Assembly (NCBI RefSeq): GCF_000189755.2
Contig: NZ_KI912183.1
Span: forward strand, 2,110,257-2,174,256
Length of the DNA: 64,000 nucleotides
DNA from: Desulfotomaculum nigrificans DSM 574
Lineage (GTDB): Bacteria; Bacillota; Desulfotomaculia; Desulfotomaculales; Desulfotomaculaceae
Reading direction: 5' to 3'
The position numbers and the translations under genes were made by a program. This document shows, piece after piece, positions 1 through 8,294 of this stretch. Position 1 is the first letter of the stretch, and every line of letters starts with the position of its first letter. The notes under the pieces were generated by a model. It saw nothing but the letters and a program-made list of their open reading frames with translations. It was not told the origin of the DNA and did no database searches.

Positions 1-265
1 TAAGAGTATCCAGTTTTTCCGCCAGGTCAGCGGTTTTATCTTCGTGCTCCTGCCAGCCGTCAAAGAGGATACGGAGTTTGTCTGCTGCTTTGTTTTCTAC
101 ATACAGCTGCAGCTGATCAATTGTGTTTTCTACTTTTTCAATTCTGTTTTCTAACTTTGATTGCCCTTTTTCGAGTGAAGTAAGGCGGCTCTCTACAACA
201 TCCAATTTTTCAAAAACTTTGTTGAACTGCTGAATCATTATATTTTGGAATTCCTCGTTATCCAT
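1..265 (-). CDS. Coiled-coil protein, partial (C-terminus beyond left edge)
   Basis: The reading frame runs off the left edge; 88 residues are visible, beginning MDNEEFQNIMIQQFNKVFEK. The rest is rich in Glu, Lys, Leu and Asn in a heptad-like pattern (for example LTSLEKGQSKLENRIEKVEN), which points to a long coiled coil. No signal peptide or membrane segment is visible. The ATG sits 2 bases after the stop codon of the oxidoreductase gene, and the ribosome site AAGGGGGA lies inside the end of that gene, so the two are very probably translated together. I do not recognise a family; similar short coiled-coil proteins are common in Desulfotomaculum-type genomes, but no function can be given. Confidence 0.7.
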   Translation of the reverse strand, partial: MDNEEFQNIMIQQFNKVFEKLDVVESRLTSLEKGQSKLENRIEKVENTIDQLQLYVENKAADKLRILFDGWQEHEDKTADLAEKLDTL

Positions 266-267
266 GG

Positions 268-2322
268 CTATTCCCCCTTATTAACCACTTCCCCGCCGGG
301 ATGTTTCGCCAGCCATTCGTTGAAATCCTTCAGCAGCATATACCCTGCCCCGATGCTGACCACCCCTTTATTTTGTTCAACCCTTTCTAACACCAGGGGA
401 TCCCAGAAACCAACCGAGGTAAAGTATGCCATGGCCTGCTGCTTGGTATAATTATAGCCCAGGTACCTGGCCATCATATAACTTACATCGTCCAGGGTTA
501 AATCATTACCCTCCGCATAGAGAACGGGCCGGGCATTAACCTTAACCCCGGTGAGCTTGGTGGTCCAGTTTAAACCGTTAATAAACTGGACCTCCGGCAT
601 CTTTTCATTGAGCTTATAGTTGTTGCTGTAACCCCCGGCGGCCAAGCCATAGTGACGCATAAACTTAAGACCTTCGTAAGCCCAGTGCTTGGTCTCCGGC
701 GGGGCCGGTACATTAAGGGGCTTTAAATCCACACCCTGGTTCATTAACCGCTGCTGCAGCTGTCCCACCAGATAAGTATTCTTGGCCATGGCCGCAAAGG
801 AAGCGTTGGTCTCAAGGCTTAAGGCCGCGGCCACACCGGCTGCCTGACCGGTGGCCATCCCCACCGGGATTACCCGGGCGCTGCCGTGGGGCAGGGAATC
901 AAAGCTGGCCGCCCGGCCCACCACCAGCAGGTTTTCCACCCGTTGGGGCACAATACATCTAAAGGGTATAGCATACCCCGTGGGGGCCCCGATCACATTA
1001 CCCCGGAAATCAGGGTCAGTGGCCTGAATATCAATGGGATAAGAACCAAAGGCAATCCTATCCGGAAAATCACGGTTCTCCAACACATCATCCACGGTTA
1101 AACGATAAAGCCCTTCAATATGCCTGGTCTCCCGCACATACAGTTCCGGCGCTGTACCGGCCAGATAAGCATTTTGGAAGCCGGGTACATTTGCCTTTAA
1201 ATAATTAACAATATGAGGTAACTCCTGTTGGGCCAACTCCCTGGCCCTTTGCCGGTCAGACAGTTTCAACCCGTCAATACCAAAGATCTGCAGGGCATTG
1301 ATTAAAACCGAACCGTCCTTCTGCCGCCCCACATTAAGGCCCCGCATGGCCAGCTGCGGTACACTGGGTTTATAGCCCTTCATTAAAGGCCCGAAACCCC
1401 AGGCACTGACAAAGTTAGCACCGGAATGGGCCTCCTTACTGGTATTCAGCACCAGCATCATTTTAAGCCAGTCGGCTTTACTGATACCATCCAGCTTAAA
1501 CACCAGGGTAACCGCCATTAACTTATCGCCCCGGCCGTAATCCTCCTGGCCGTAGGTGAAGGGCACCCCGGCGGCAGCGGCAATATCCCCGTCCTGGGTG
1601 GCATCAATCACCCGGCCAGCGGTGATATCCCTGGTCCGGCCGTCCTTTAGCTGCAGCCGCACCCCGGTAATTACCTGCTGCTCCGTTGAGGGGGCAGCTG
1701 CATTTCCTTTAGCTTCCGCCGGATTAGCCGGGGAACTGCTGGCCTGCTGTTTCTGCATCAACTCTTTTAAATCATCCGGTATACCTTGATATCTGGCCGC
1801 CACTTGGCTGACTGCAGCTGACTGGCCGGGATTCACCAGTGGTTTAACCTGACCGTTAACCAGGGGAAAAACCGCCTGCACGGCGGGCAGCACATCCAAA
1901 TTGGGCTCTTTGTTCACCATCTGGTGAAATACATTGGCCGCCGTGGTTACATCGAAGGAATCACCTTCTATTTGGCTAAAAAATTCCTGGAAAATTCCTT
2001 TGTTTAAAATAGTCCTGCCCGGGCCATAGTTCATATCTATACTGTTAAGCCAGCCCTGGGTCATCAGACCGCCCAGTACAGGCCGGGTATCCACCAGCAG
2101 TGTTTTGGCCCCGCTGCGGGCGGCTGCCACCGCTGCAGCTATTCCCTCCGGATCACCGCCTACCACCACAACCTGGTAGGAATCTTTAATCTCACTTTGC
2201 TTCAGGGGAGTTACCTTATAATTGGCGCTGCAGTCCGGTATAAACAACCACACCAGGCCTGCGACCAGGATGGTGGCACTTAAGGATAGGAGCAAATAGT
2301 GCCACTTCTTGCGCTGTATCAT
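268..2322 (-). CDS. Membrane-anchored FAD-dependent oxidoreductase
   Basis: 684 residues. Residues 9-28 form a hydrophobic N-terminal anchor, so the enzyme probably sits outside the membrane or on its face. Residues 51-75 carry the FAD-binding Rossmann motif (VVVVGGDPEGIAAAVAAARS), followed by PVLGGLMTQGW, typical of the FAD_oxidored family (pfam12831-like). A second conserved block, VIDATQDGDIAAAAGVPF, and the C-terminal LLVVGRAASFDSLPHGSARV support the same family. The last ~150 residues resemble an S-layer-homology-like or stalk extension, but I cannot assign it. Substrate unknown. It lies 25 bases after the LCP gene and just before the coiled-coil gene, in one apparent operon. Confidence 0.8.
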   Translation of the reverse strand: MIQRKKWHYLLLSLSATILVAGLVWLFIPDCSANYKVTPLKQSEIKDSYQVVVVGGDPEGIAAAVAAARSGAKTLLVDTRPVLGGLMTQGWLNSIDMNYGPGRTILNKGIFQEFFSQIEGDSFDVTTAANVFHQMVNKEPNLDVLPAVQAVFPLVNGQVKPLVNPGQSAAVSQVAARYQGIPDDLKELMQKQQASSSPANPAEAKGNAAAPSTEQQVITGVRLQLKDGRTRDITAGRVIDATQDGDIAAAAGVPFTYGQEDYGRGDKLMAVTLVFKLDGISKADWLKMMLVLNTSKEAHSGANFVSAWGFGPLMKGYKPSVPQLAMRGLNVGRQKDGSVLINALQIFGIDGLKLSDRQRARELAQQELPHIVNYLKANVPGFQNAYLAGTAPELYVRETRHIEGLYRLTVDDVLENRDFPDRIAFGSYPIDIQATDPDFRGNVIGAPTGYAIPFRCIVPQRVENLLVVGRAASFDSLPHGSARVIPVGMATGQAAGVAAALSLETNASFAAMAKNTYLVGQLQQRLMNQGVDLKPLNVPAPPETKHWAYEGLKFMRHYGLAAGGYSNNYKLNEKMPEVQFINGLNWTTKLTGVKVNARPVLYAEGNDLTLDDVSYMMARYLGYNYTKQQAMAYFTSVGFWDPLVLERVEQNKGVVSIGAGYMLLKDFNEWLAKHPGGEVVNKGE

Positions 2323-2347
2323 CTAAACCATTCCACCCTCTTCAGTT

Positions 2348-3622
2348 TTATATGGGCTTGGCCGGCAGCCAACTGCCGGTCTCAGAACCGGCAGAACCTT
2401 CCGGATTGTTGTTGTTGGAAGTACCGGTACCGGGGGCCGGGTGGCCGGGTGCCGTTTGTGTGTTACCGGTATGGTTGGGCGGGTTAACAATTACCTGCAC
2501 CCCGCCGCCGGAACTGTTTTCCCCCGTATTGACCGGCGCTTTATCATGCTGGTTTTGCTCTGCCACCTGTTGTTCCGTAGTTGTTGTTTTCTTCTTAGAA
2601 CCGGTAACAGGTTTTTTTACGGTTTCCGTTGTTTTGGTGGAGTTTTCACCGGCCGTATTCTTGTTATTTACGTTTTCTTCACCCAACACCACATCATAGA
2701 CTTTGCCCTCTTCAATAATGGATGCGGCCACCATTCTGGCCTGATCCGGATCCACACTCCAGTAACTAACCCCGTTCATATTTAAGAATTTACCCGGCAG
2801 CGTTTGGGTCACAATCTCCACGTTGTTTAAATCCTTGGCCGCTTTAGCCAGGGTAATCATATCCCCAAGGCCCAGGTTAGTCTCCAGGTATTTATTAATC
2901 GTGGGCACCAGTTTAGGCAGTTTAGTGATGGTTGAGGGCTGCATCATTTCCTTAGCCAGAGCCTTTAGGAACTTCTGCTGCCGCTCAGTCCGGCTGACAT
3001 CGCCCAGGGCATCACTTCTAAAACGGACATACTGCAGCGCCTTGTTCCCATCCAGCCGCTGCACACCCGGCTGCAAATCAATCCGGCGCATATCCGGTTC
3101 ATCGTAGGGGTCATAGTGATACATGCGTTTTTCCACATCAATGGTAACCCCGCCCAGGGTATCAACAATATCCCTGAAGCCGCGCACATTGGTCATCATA
3201 TAATTGTCAATTTCTACCCCCAGCAGGTCGGAAACGGTTTGCATGACCAGTTCCGGCCCGCCGTAGACATTGGCAGCGTTAATTTTATCGTAGCCGTGGC
3301 CGGGAATCTTCACCCTGGTGTCCCGGGGGATGGATAACATGGCCATGCGGTTATGCTCTTTATCTACACTGACTAAAATTAAGCTGTCCGTCCGGGTACG
3401 GGTTTCCCCTTGCCTGGCATCAATACCCATGAGCAGAAAATTCATCCGCCCGTCCAGTTGAACTTCATCACCGGAACTACCGGTTAATGCCGCTAAGGGA
3501 TTGGATTTATGAAAAAGAAACTGATTGGCCAGTACATAACCGGTCCCCAGGGCCAGCACCAGGACCGTACAGAAAATTATAAAGGGAACTATTCTTAACT
3601 TTCTACGTTTTCTCCCTTCCAC
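2348..3622 (-). CDS. LytR-CpsA-Psr (LCP) family cell-wall polymer ligase
   Basis: LCP proteins move undecaprenyl-linked glycopolymers onto peptidoglycan outside the membrane. The sequence shows a basic N-terminus, one membrane segment (IVPFIIFCTVLVLALGTGYV) and the LCP core: NFLLMGIDAR, TRTDSLILVSVD, LSIPRDTRVKIPG, YDKINAANVYGG and a later QYVRFRSDALGD block with the usual Arg and Asp residues. The last ~110 residues are a low-complexity Thr/Lys/Pro/Asn/Gly tail, likely wall-spanning. The frame is open to 3718, inside the neighbouring gene, but a GTG at 3622 has the ribosome site AGAGGTGG 5 bases upstream, so I take that start (424 residues). Next to TagA this fits ligation of a teichoic-acid-like or capsular polymer. 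Confidence 0.88.
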   Translation of the reverse strand: MEGRKRRKLRIVPFIIFCTVLVLALGTGYVLANQFLFHKSNPLAALTGSSGDEVQLDGRMNFLLMGIDARQGETRTRTDSLILVSVDKEHNRMAMLSIPRDTRVKIPGHGYDKINAANVYGGPELVMQTVSDLLGVEIDNYMMTNVRGFRDIVDTLGGVTIDVEKRMYHYDPYDEPDMRRIDLQPGVQRLDGNKALQYVRFRSDALGDVSRTERQQKFLKALAKEMMQPSTITKLPKLVPTINKYLETNLGLGDMITLAKAAKDLNNVEIVTQTLPGKFLNMNGVSYWSVDPDQARMVAASIIEEGKVYDVVLGEENVNNKNTAGENSTKTTETVKKPVTGSKKKTTTTEQQVAEQNQHDKAPVNTGENSSGGGVQVIVNPPNHTGNTQTAPGHPAPGTGTSNNNNPEGSAGSETGSWLPAKPI

Positions 3623-3701
3623 TTTCGCCACCTCTTTCATAGCAAATTGGCATAAGGTCATTTTAACAAGTTGGGACATAACATTCAACGCATAAAAATT
3701 C

Positions 3702-4157
3702 CTACCGGATATCCGCACCGCCGTTGCACATAATAATCACTTGAGTGAGAGCCTTAAACCCGCGGCCGTCTGATTTCGGGGTCATCAGCAAATGGTTGGC
3801 CGGAACAGCTTGATTGGCCCGCACATTGCCGCCTGAGGTCATGTCCAAAATACCGCTGGTGCTGGGATCGACAGCCACGGCCCGGCCGGACCGCAGTACA
3901 AATTCGGTACCGCCGTACCCGGCAAAGGTTTGCCCGGCTTGAATGGTGATCACCTGCCAGCCGCTGCCACCCTGGGCAGGCTGATTTTTTAACTTGCTGT
4001 CTACATAACTTTGTACATAACTCTGGGTCACCAGGGGATCACTGCCGGTACCCGGTTCCCCCTGACCGGCCCCGGCCAGACCAATAAATATAGACAGACC
4101 CATGACGGTTAAAGCCGCCACCACAAGAACTTTCGTTTTATTGCTTATCTTATTCAA
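3702..4157 (-). CDS. Small secreted or membrane-anchored protein of unknown function
   Basis: 151 residues with a TTG start preceded by GGGAGGT 8 bases upstream. Residues 8-30 form a signal or anchor segment (VLVVAALTVMGLSIFIGLAG). The mature part has a Gln/Ser/Tyr-rich linker (QSYVQSYVDSKLK) and a Gly-rich domain with WQVITIQAGQTFAGYGGTEF and HLLMTPKSDGRGF. This pattern recalls small proteins found next to LCP genes in Desulfotomaculum-like genomes, but I cannot name a family. It is the first gene of the run that continues into the LCP ligase, so a role in envelope assembly is a reasonable inference. Confidence 0.7.
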   Translation of the reverse strand: MNKISNKTKVLVVAALTVMGLSIFIGLAGAGQGEPGTGSDPLVTQSYVQSYVDSKLKNQPAQGGSGWQVITIQAGQTFAGYGGTEFVLRSGRAVAVDPSTSGILDMTSGGNVRANQAVPANHLLMTPKSDGRGFKALTQVIIMCNGGADIR

Positions 4158-4191
4158 AACTCAGTACCTCCCAATGATAATCATACTTGTT

Positions 4192-4209
4192 TAAGTGTTT
4201 CGACACTTA
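4192..4209 (-). other. Perfect hairpin in the leader of the envelope operon
   Basis: TAAGTGT and ACACTTA pair perfectly (7 bp) around a 4-base loop (CGAA on the minus strand). It lies 35 bases upstream of the TTG start at 4157, between that start and the terminator of tagA. It could be a transcription-factor operator (18-bp palindrome) or a leader RNA hairpin; the sequence alone does not decide. Confidence 0.4.
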
Positions 4210-4252
4210 GTGCTATATACCTGCAATCATCCTATGATAAAAGACGGAAACA

Positions 4253-4294
4253 AATGCAAAAAGTAACACCCCGGCTAATATGGCAGAGGTGTTA
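4253..4294 (-). terminator. Rho-independent terminator of tagA
   Basis: On the minus strand the tagA stop codon TAA is the first part of a stem, TAACACC...GGTGTTA (7 bp plus internal pairs), followed by CTTTTTGC. The stop codon lies inside the stem, so termination follows translation closely and separates tagA from the next minus-strand gene. Confidence 0.7.
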
Positions 4295-5023
4295 CAGCTT
4301 AAAGACATATTTTTTTAAGACCAACCCGGCAAACTTGGGCAGCACCAGCTGCCTTCGCCAGCGATGGGGCTCCTTAATTAACCGGCCCAGCCATTCCAAC
4401 TGCAGCCGCTGCAGCAATGGCGATACCCGCTCCACCCGGCCGGCAATCACGTCCAGACTGCCGCCCACACCCATGGCTACCGGTACCTGCATTTCATCTT
4501 TATATTTCCTAATCCATTGTTCCTGTTTAGGCATCCCCAGGGCTACAAAAAGCAGCTGCGGCCGGGCGGCCTTAATTTGCTCCACAATCTCTCTATCTTC
4601 GTCTGCCTTAAAATACCCGTGACGGGTACCCACAATCCTAAGGGCCGGGTACTGCTTCCTTAAATTCTCCGCCGCTTCATCCGCCACCCCGGGGGCCGCA
4701 CCCAGCAAAAATATGCCCCACCCTTCCTTCTCCGCCAGGGGCATCAGGTTAAGCATTAAATCAATGCCGGTGACCCTTTCCGGCACCGGTGTACCCGCCA
4801 TTTTACAGGCCCAAACAATACCGGCCCCGTCCGGTGTCACCAGATCCGCTTCATTAACTAAATTCATCAGTTCCGGCTGATCCTGGGCCCGGTACAAATA
4901 CTCCGGGTTAAGGGTCACCACCTGCCGGGGCCTCCCGCCGGATTTAATAAAAGCAGCAATTTTATGCACCGTTTCCTGCATATTAAGGTTATCTATCCCA
5001 GCACCAAGAAGGTTAACGCGCAT
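4292..5023 (-). CDS. tagA: WecG/TagA/CpsF family glycosyltransferase (GT26)
   Basis: TagA-type enzymes add N-acetylmannosamine to undecaprenyl-PP-GlcNAc, the first committed step of wall teichoic acid linkage-unit synthesis, at the inner membrane face. The 243 residues match the family length. Conserved positions are visible: VVTLNPEYLYRAQ with Thr37, and LVTPDGAGIVWACK with Asp65, the residues tied to catalysis in the studied TagA. GIFLLGAAPGVADEAAENLR and LLFVALGMPKQEQWI follow in the normal order. The C-terminus ends in a basic, hydrophobic stretch (LVLKKYVFKL) that fits membrane docking. Start ATG at 5023 has GGGAGGG 7 bases upstream. A 95-bp copy of its 5' leader recurs at 21,130-21,224. 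Confidence 0.9.
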   Translation of the reverse strand: MRVNLLGAGIDNLNMQETVHKIAAFIKSGGRPRQVVTLNPEYLYRAQDQPELMNLVNEADLVTPDGAGIVWACKMAGTPVPERVTGIDLMLNLMPLAEKEGWGIFLLGAAPGVADEAAENLRKQYPALRIVGTRHGYFKADEDREIVEQIKAARPQLLFVALGMPKQEQWIRKYKDEMQVPVAMGVGGSLDVIAGRVERVSPLLQRLQLEWLGRLIKEPHRWRRQLVLPKFAGLVLKKYVFKL

Positions 5024-5099
5024 TAATTTTCCCTCCCATGATTGTCCAGGTTAATTATACCCTTATCTTACCCCACCGCCAATTCAATAAAGAAAAAAA
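5005..5099. repeat. tagA start and leader, copied at 21,130-21,224
   Basis: The first six or so codons of tagA, its ribosome site and about 70 bases upstream occur again at 21,130-21,224 with the same length and few differences. The original is here because it is attached to an intact gene. The segment probably holds the tagA promoter. Confidence 0.8.
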
Positions 5100-5232
5100 G
5101 CTTAAAGTCATTGACCGGATGAAATCAAAACGGAGTTTAGTGCCTGACACATTGTTGCTGAAGAAGTTAGTCGTTATTAATTTCCTACTATGATATAATC
5201 GAACTGGAAATAACCTGGAAGGGTGATTGCTT

Positions 5233-5478
5233 GTGAAATGGCAAGAAGTGAGAAAGTTATATCCTGACCAGTATGTACTAATTAAGATTCTGGAATCACA
5301 TATAGAGAATGGTGCAGAGATTGTTGACGAAGTTGCCATAGTGCGCAGTATTAGTGACCCCAAGGAAGCAACATTTGAGTTGGTTCGGAGCAAAGGGGAT
5401 ACTTTGGTTTACCACACTTCTAATGAGCAATTGTCAATAGCTATCCGAGTTGGCCCCGGCTTCAGGGGAGTAGTGTAA
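5233..5478 (+). CDS. Small protein of unknown function, partner of the aspartic-protease-like gene
   Basis: About 81 residues from a GTG at 5233 with GGAAGGG about 9 bases upstream (a TTG at 5227 is the alternative). The sequence starts VKWQEVRKLYPDQYVLIKIL and looks soluble, with no signal peptide. The opening resembles small 'W..v...yP.q.vli.i' proteins that accompany retropepsin-like proteins in bacteria. It ends 1 base before the next gene, so the two are co-expressed and probably act together. Function is not known. Confidence 0.7.
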   Translation: MKWQEVRKLYPDQYVLIKILESHIENGAEIVDEVAIVRSISDPKEATFELVRSKGDTLVYHTSNEQLSIAIRVGPGFRGVV

Positions 5479-5479
5479 C

Positions 5480-5863
5480 ATGAAGATAAGACACCAGGAT
5501 GGTTTGTTGTTTATTTCGTTAAGTATAACTTATAAAGGGAAGACCCGGACTATAGAGAACGTTGTTATCGACACGGGTGCAACACATTCTATTATCTCCA
5601 TTGACGCTGTCAGTGATTGGGGAATCTCAATGGAACGTGGTGACAAGATTGTTACCAGCATAGGTATTGGTGGGAAACAGTATGCCTTTGTGAAAAGGGT
5701 AGATGGCGTAGAGTTCAATGGGTTCAAACTAGGCAGTTGTGAAGTTGACTTTGGTTTAATAGATTTACAGGGGAGCATTAACGGGTTGCTTGGCCTAGAT
5801 CTCCTATTGAAGGCCGGAGCAGTTATTGACCTGAAAAACTTGCTGCTGTATGAAGGGGTCTGA
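5480..5863 (+). CDS. Retropepsin-like aspartic protease family protein
   Basis: 127 residues. The motif VVIDTGATHSIIS (around residues 28-40) is the DTGA active-site signature of retroviral-type aspartic proteases, where one Asp per subunit acts in a dimer. A later GLLGLDLLLKAGAVIDL matches the family's second conserved block (hydrophobic-GxDxL). The length is normal for bacterial single-domain members. There is no signal peptide, so it should be cytoplasmic. It follows the 81-residue gene by 1 base; the pair has the look of a small two-gene module. Target unknown. Confidence 0.8.
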   Translation: MKIRHQDGLLFISLSITYKGKTRTIENVVIDTGATHSIISIDAVSDWGISMERGDKIVTSIGIGGKQYAFVKRVDGVEFNGFKLGSCEVDFGLIDLQGSINGLLGLDLLLKAGAVIDLKNLLLYEGV

Positions 5864-5923
5864 AAGGCGCAGGGACTAACAGATGACCCGGAAAAGAAAA
5901 AGTACCGGCACTTTATTTTGGTG

Positions 5924-5939
5924 AAGTGCCAGGCACCTT
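5924..5939. repeat. REP-like palindrome AAGTGCCAGGCACCTT
   Basis: The core GTGCCAGGCAC (5926-5936) is a near-perfect palindrome. The same motif occurs at 10307-10319, 13855-13865, 20404-20414 and 21108-21118, and a weaker form (GTGCCTGACAC) at 5140-5150. This copy marks the broken 3' end of the diguanylate cyclase pseudogene. Confidence 0.75.
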
Positions 5940-7226
5940 TTGGAAATATTCATTTTGCTTAACTGCCCTCGAATCTCTTCCGCTAAACCGGCGGCCTTAT
6001 CCACCGGGGTATTTGGCAAAAGTATTACAAATTCTTCTCCGCCCCAGCGGGCCAGGCAGTCTATTTTGCGGATCCTCCCCTTGATCAAGTCTACTAAACT
6101 TTTAAGAACCAGATCGCCGGCAGCGTGCCCGAATCGGTCGTTTATGCTCTTAAAGTGGTCCAGGTCCACCATGATTATTGAAAATGGTAGTCCGGTCCGC
6201 CCCGTGCGCTCCATTTCCTGTTCCAGCACCTGCATAAAATAGCGGCGGTTGTAAGCATTTGTCAGGGGATCGGTATTGGACAGCCGGTAAAGCTGTTCCT
6301 CCATCTTTTTATATTTTGTAACATCCACGGCATAGTGAAGGTAGATATCCTCTCCCAAGGGAATCCACCAGGTATCCCAGAGGTCGCAGGGTGAAAAATA
6401 TAGATCTCATTCAATGAATTTTCAAATATCTGCCGGTACATGTTCGCATGGGCATTTGCTTCATAAAGATGCAGTGCTTGTTTTTAATCCTCCTGACAAT
6501 TTCTTCCGCTGCTTTCATATCGGTCCGGGACAGCAAAATGACAAATTCGTCCCCGCCCCAGCGGGTGATGAGATCCTCCCGGCGGCAGCTTTCCTTTTTC
6601 AGGAGAAAAGGCGGTTATTTTGTACCAGCGCTGCAGAGGTTCTGCATACTGGCAGAACTCCTGCCTTTCGCCGGTCAGGGCCACCTTGCCGTAGAAGGCC
6701 ACCCAGTCAAAGCTGCCCTTCCTGATGCCGGGCAGCACTTCCGTCACCCTTTTCCCGAGGACAGCTTCACTTTTTAACCCGGTCATTTCTTGAAAGGCGG
6801 GATTAACTCCCAGAAAGATATAGTCTTCCGGTTCACCTTCACTCCCCGTCAGTAATTTGTGAAAGGCGTAACCAAAGGGGTGATTTCATTAGAATTTCTC
6901 GAAAAAGTTTTTCTTTCATCTTCCCCCCACCTTTTCGCATAAAATTACAAAAACTCTCTGCGCCAAAGCACAGATCGTCACGCCCAAGGATTTTGCTGCA
7001 AACGGCTGCCATAGAATTCGTTGTCCCCCGGGCCCTTGGCTTTGCGCAGGTTTGCCATATATGCTTCACTTAATACAAGGTCGCTTTTAGCTTTCTCTAG
7101 TGCTGAAATATTGGCGGTTTGCTTGATCTGACGGTAAGATATGTACCCTGTTGCAAAGATAGAAAAAGTCAACATTAAAATGACTATACCCGTTAGTTGA
7201 AACTTAATTAAGTTACTTTTCCTCAT
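5940..7226 (-). pseudogene. Decayed membrane diguanylate cyclase (TM - PAS - GGDEF - GGDEF fragments)
   Basis: Pieces of one or two sensor diguanylate cyclases lie in order but in different frames. From 7226 the N-terminus has a membrane segment (FQLTGIVILMLTFSIFATGY). A frame change near 6,890 leads to a PAS domain (NHPFGYAFHKLL ... VNPAFQEMTGLKSEAVLGK). Near 6,600 a GGDEF fragment (TRWGGDEFVILLSRTDMKAA) appears in another frame and stops. From 6358 down there is a second GGDEF piece with intact motif (LARWGGEEFVILLP) cut off soon after by the REP motif at 5,926. So at least two frameshifts, a deletion or duplication and a 3' truncation are visible. No working cyclic-di-GMP synthase is expected. 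Confidence 0.75.
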
Positions 7227-7298
7227 TAAAAACAACCTTTCTGTTTTTTTGACATTGTACTACATCCAAGTTTCCCCTTGCGAGATATAGTAACTCCC

Positions 7299-7566
7299 CT
7301 ACATTGATTTTTTTAACGCACCGGGTTCCACCTCAACCACCATTTCCGCATCCTTGACAAACTTACTAACCCGCCAGGGTTTCAGTACCTCTTTATGCAG
7401 CACCACTCCCTGCTTATTAAGGAATACCGCCCCGATGGGAAACCGCATAAAAAAGGTGTGTACTTGACGGCAAGGGGTGAGTATAAGACATGTGTTTTTT
7501 GGCATCTCAGACCGCCCCAGAAGCCCTCTGAGGCTGGTTAAAAAGGTGTTGGCGATAAATTTACAT
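7299..7566 (-). pseudogene. DUF192 family protein, frameshifted at the start codon
   Basis: The frame encodes FIANTFLTSLRGLLGRSEMP followed by LILTPCRQVHTFFMRFPIGA and VVLHKEVLKPWRVSKFV, a clear DUF192 pattern (the family averages about 110 residues). The only good start, ATG at 7566, is followed directly by TAA. If the single T at 7563 were absent, the ATG would read in frame as M-K-F-I-A-N-T. So the gene looks inactivated by one inserted base, or it uses a start I cannot identify. An internal ATG at 7505 would remove the first part of the domain. DUF192 function is unknown. Confidence 0.6.
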
Positions 7567-7664
7567 TATCCAAGGTAATTTGGCTGCTTGTAGGGGAAAT
7601 TTGAGGCATCTGAATCACTCTCCTTAAAAACATATAACCCGGAACAATGTCCGGGCATATCTTT

Positions 7665-8225
7665 CTACTCTCTTTTCAATCCCTTGAAAACTTCTGCCAG
7701 GCTTATTTCCAACCCCGGCAAAAGGGCTGTGGTTAAAACATCTTCTTGGTCAAAGGCACCCATCCAGCGCCATTCCTTTTCACCTGCTGCATAAACATCA
7801 ACAAACTTGACATCCGGGTCCACCAGCCAATATTCCTTTACCCCGTGTTTAAAGTATAACCGGCTTTTTTGCTTTTTGTCATAGGAGGCTGTGGCCGGGG
7901 ATAAAATCTCAATTACCAAATCCGGAGCACCCTGGACGTTTAGTTCTCCGATAATATCAAGGCGGTCTCGGGAGATAAATAAAACATCAGGAGCTACAAC
8001 CTCGTCCCCTAAGCAAACGTCAACCTCCTGTACCACTTCACCAATTGGATTTTCTTCCAAGAAGCTTTCAATCTTCATAAAAATTCTGCCTGCTATTTTC
8101 TGATGTTTATATCTTGGCCGTGGTACCATAATTAATTCCCCCCCGATCAGCTCATACCGCCTTCCGTCATCCAGTTTCATATAATCTTCAACGGTGTAAA
8201 CCCTGTCCGATAAAACCACTACCAT
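7665..8225 (-). CDS. Uma2 family (DUF820) endonuclease-like protein
   Basis: 186 residues with a PD-(D/E)XK fold signature: Asp80 in VVAPDVLFIS, Asp102 and Glu106 in GAPDLVIEILSPAT, and Lys118 in YDKKQKSRLY. The N-terminal TVEDYMKLDDGRRYELIGGE and C-terminal GVKEYWLVDPDVKFVDVY are typical of Uma2. These proteins are widespread and often found near mobile DNA; their biological target is unclear. The start ATG has GGAAGGCGG upstream. The IS607 element ends within about 50 bases of this start, so the original promoter has probably been displaced. Confidence 0.85.
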   Translation of the reverse strand: MVVVLSDRVYTVEDYMKLDDGRRYELIGGELIMVPRPRYKHQKIAGRIFMKIESFLEENPIGEVVQEVDVCLGDEVVAPDVLFISRDRLDIIGELNVQGAPDLVIEILSPATASYDKKQKSRLYFKHGVKEYWLVDPDVKFVDVYAAGEKEWRWMGAFDQEDVLTTALLPGLEISLAEVFKGLKRE

Positions 8226-8271
8226 AAACTCACCGCCTTCCTAAATTTACTTAAAACTAACTAAATCTAGG

Positions 8272-8293
8272 CAGAAACCTATCACGGTTTCTG
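8272..8293 (-). ncRNA. Hairpin after tnpB, candidate 3' part of an omega RNA
   Basis: One base after the tnpB stop codon, CAGAAACC and GGTTTCTG pair over 8 bp around a GTGATA loop. In IS605/IS607 elements the guide RNA of TnpB (omega RNA) overlaps the 3' end of tnpB and ends near the right end with stable hairpins. The position fits this, while no run of T follows directly as a terminator would need. The guide would be the flanking DNA beyond the element end, around 8,226-8,270. This is an inference from position and structure. Confidence 0.45.
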
Positions 8294-8294
8294 T

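Noticed and set aside
5055-5393. Minus-strand ORF of 112 codons
   Set aside because: It overlaps the plus-strand small gene and the tagA leader; the plus-strand gene has a ribosome site, a partner gene and sensible protein composition.
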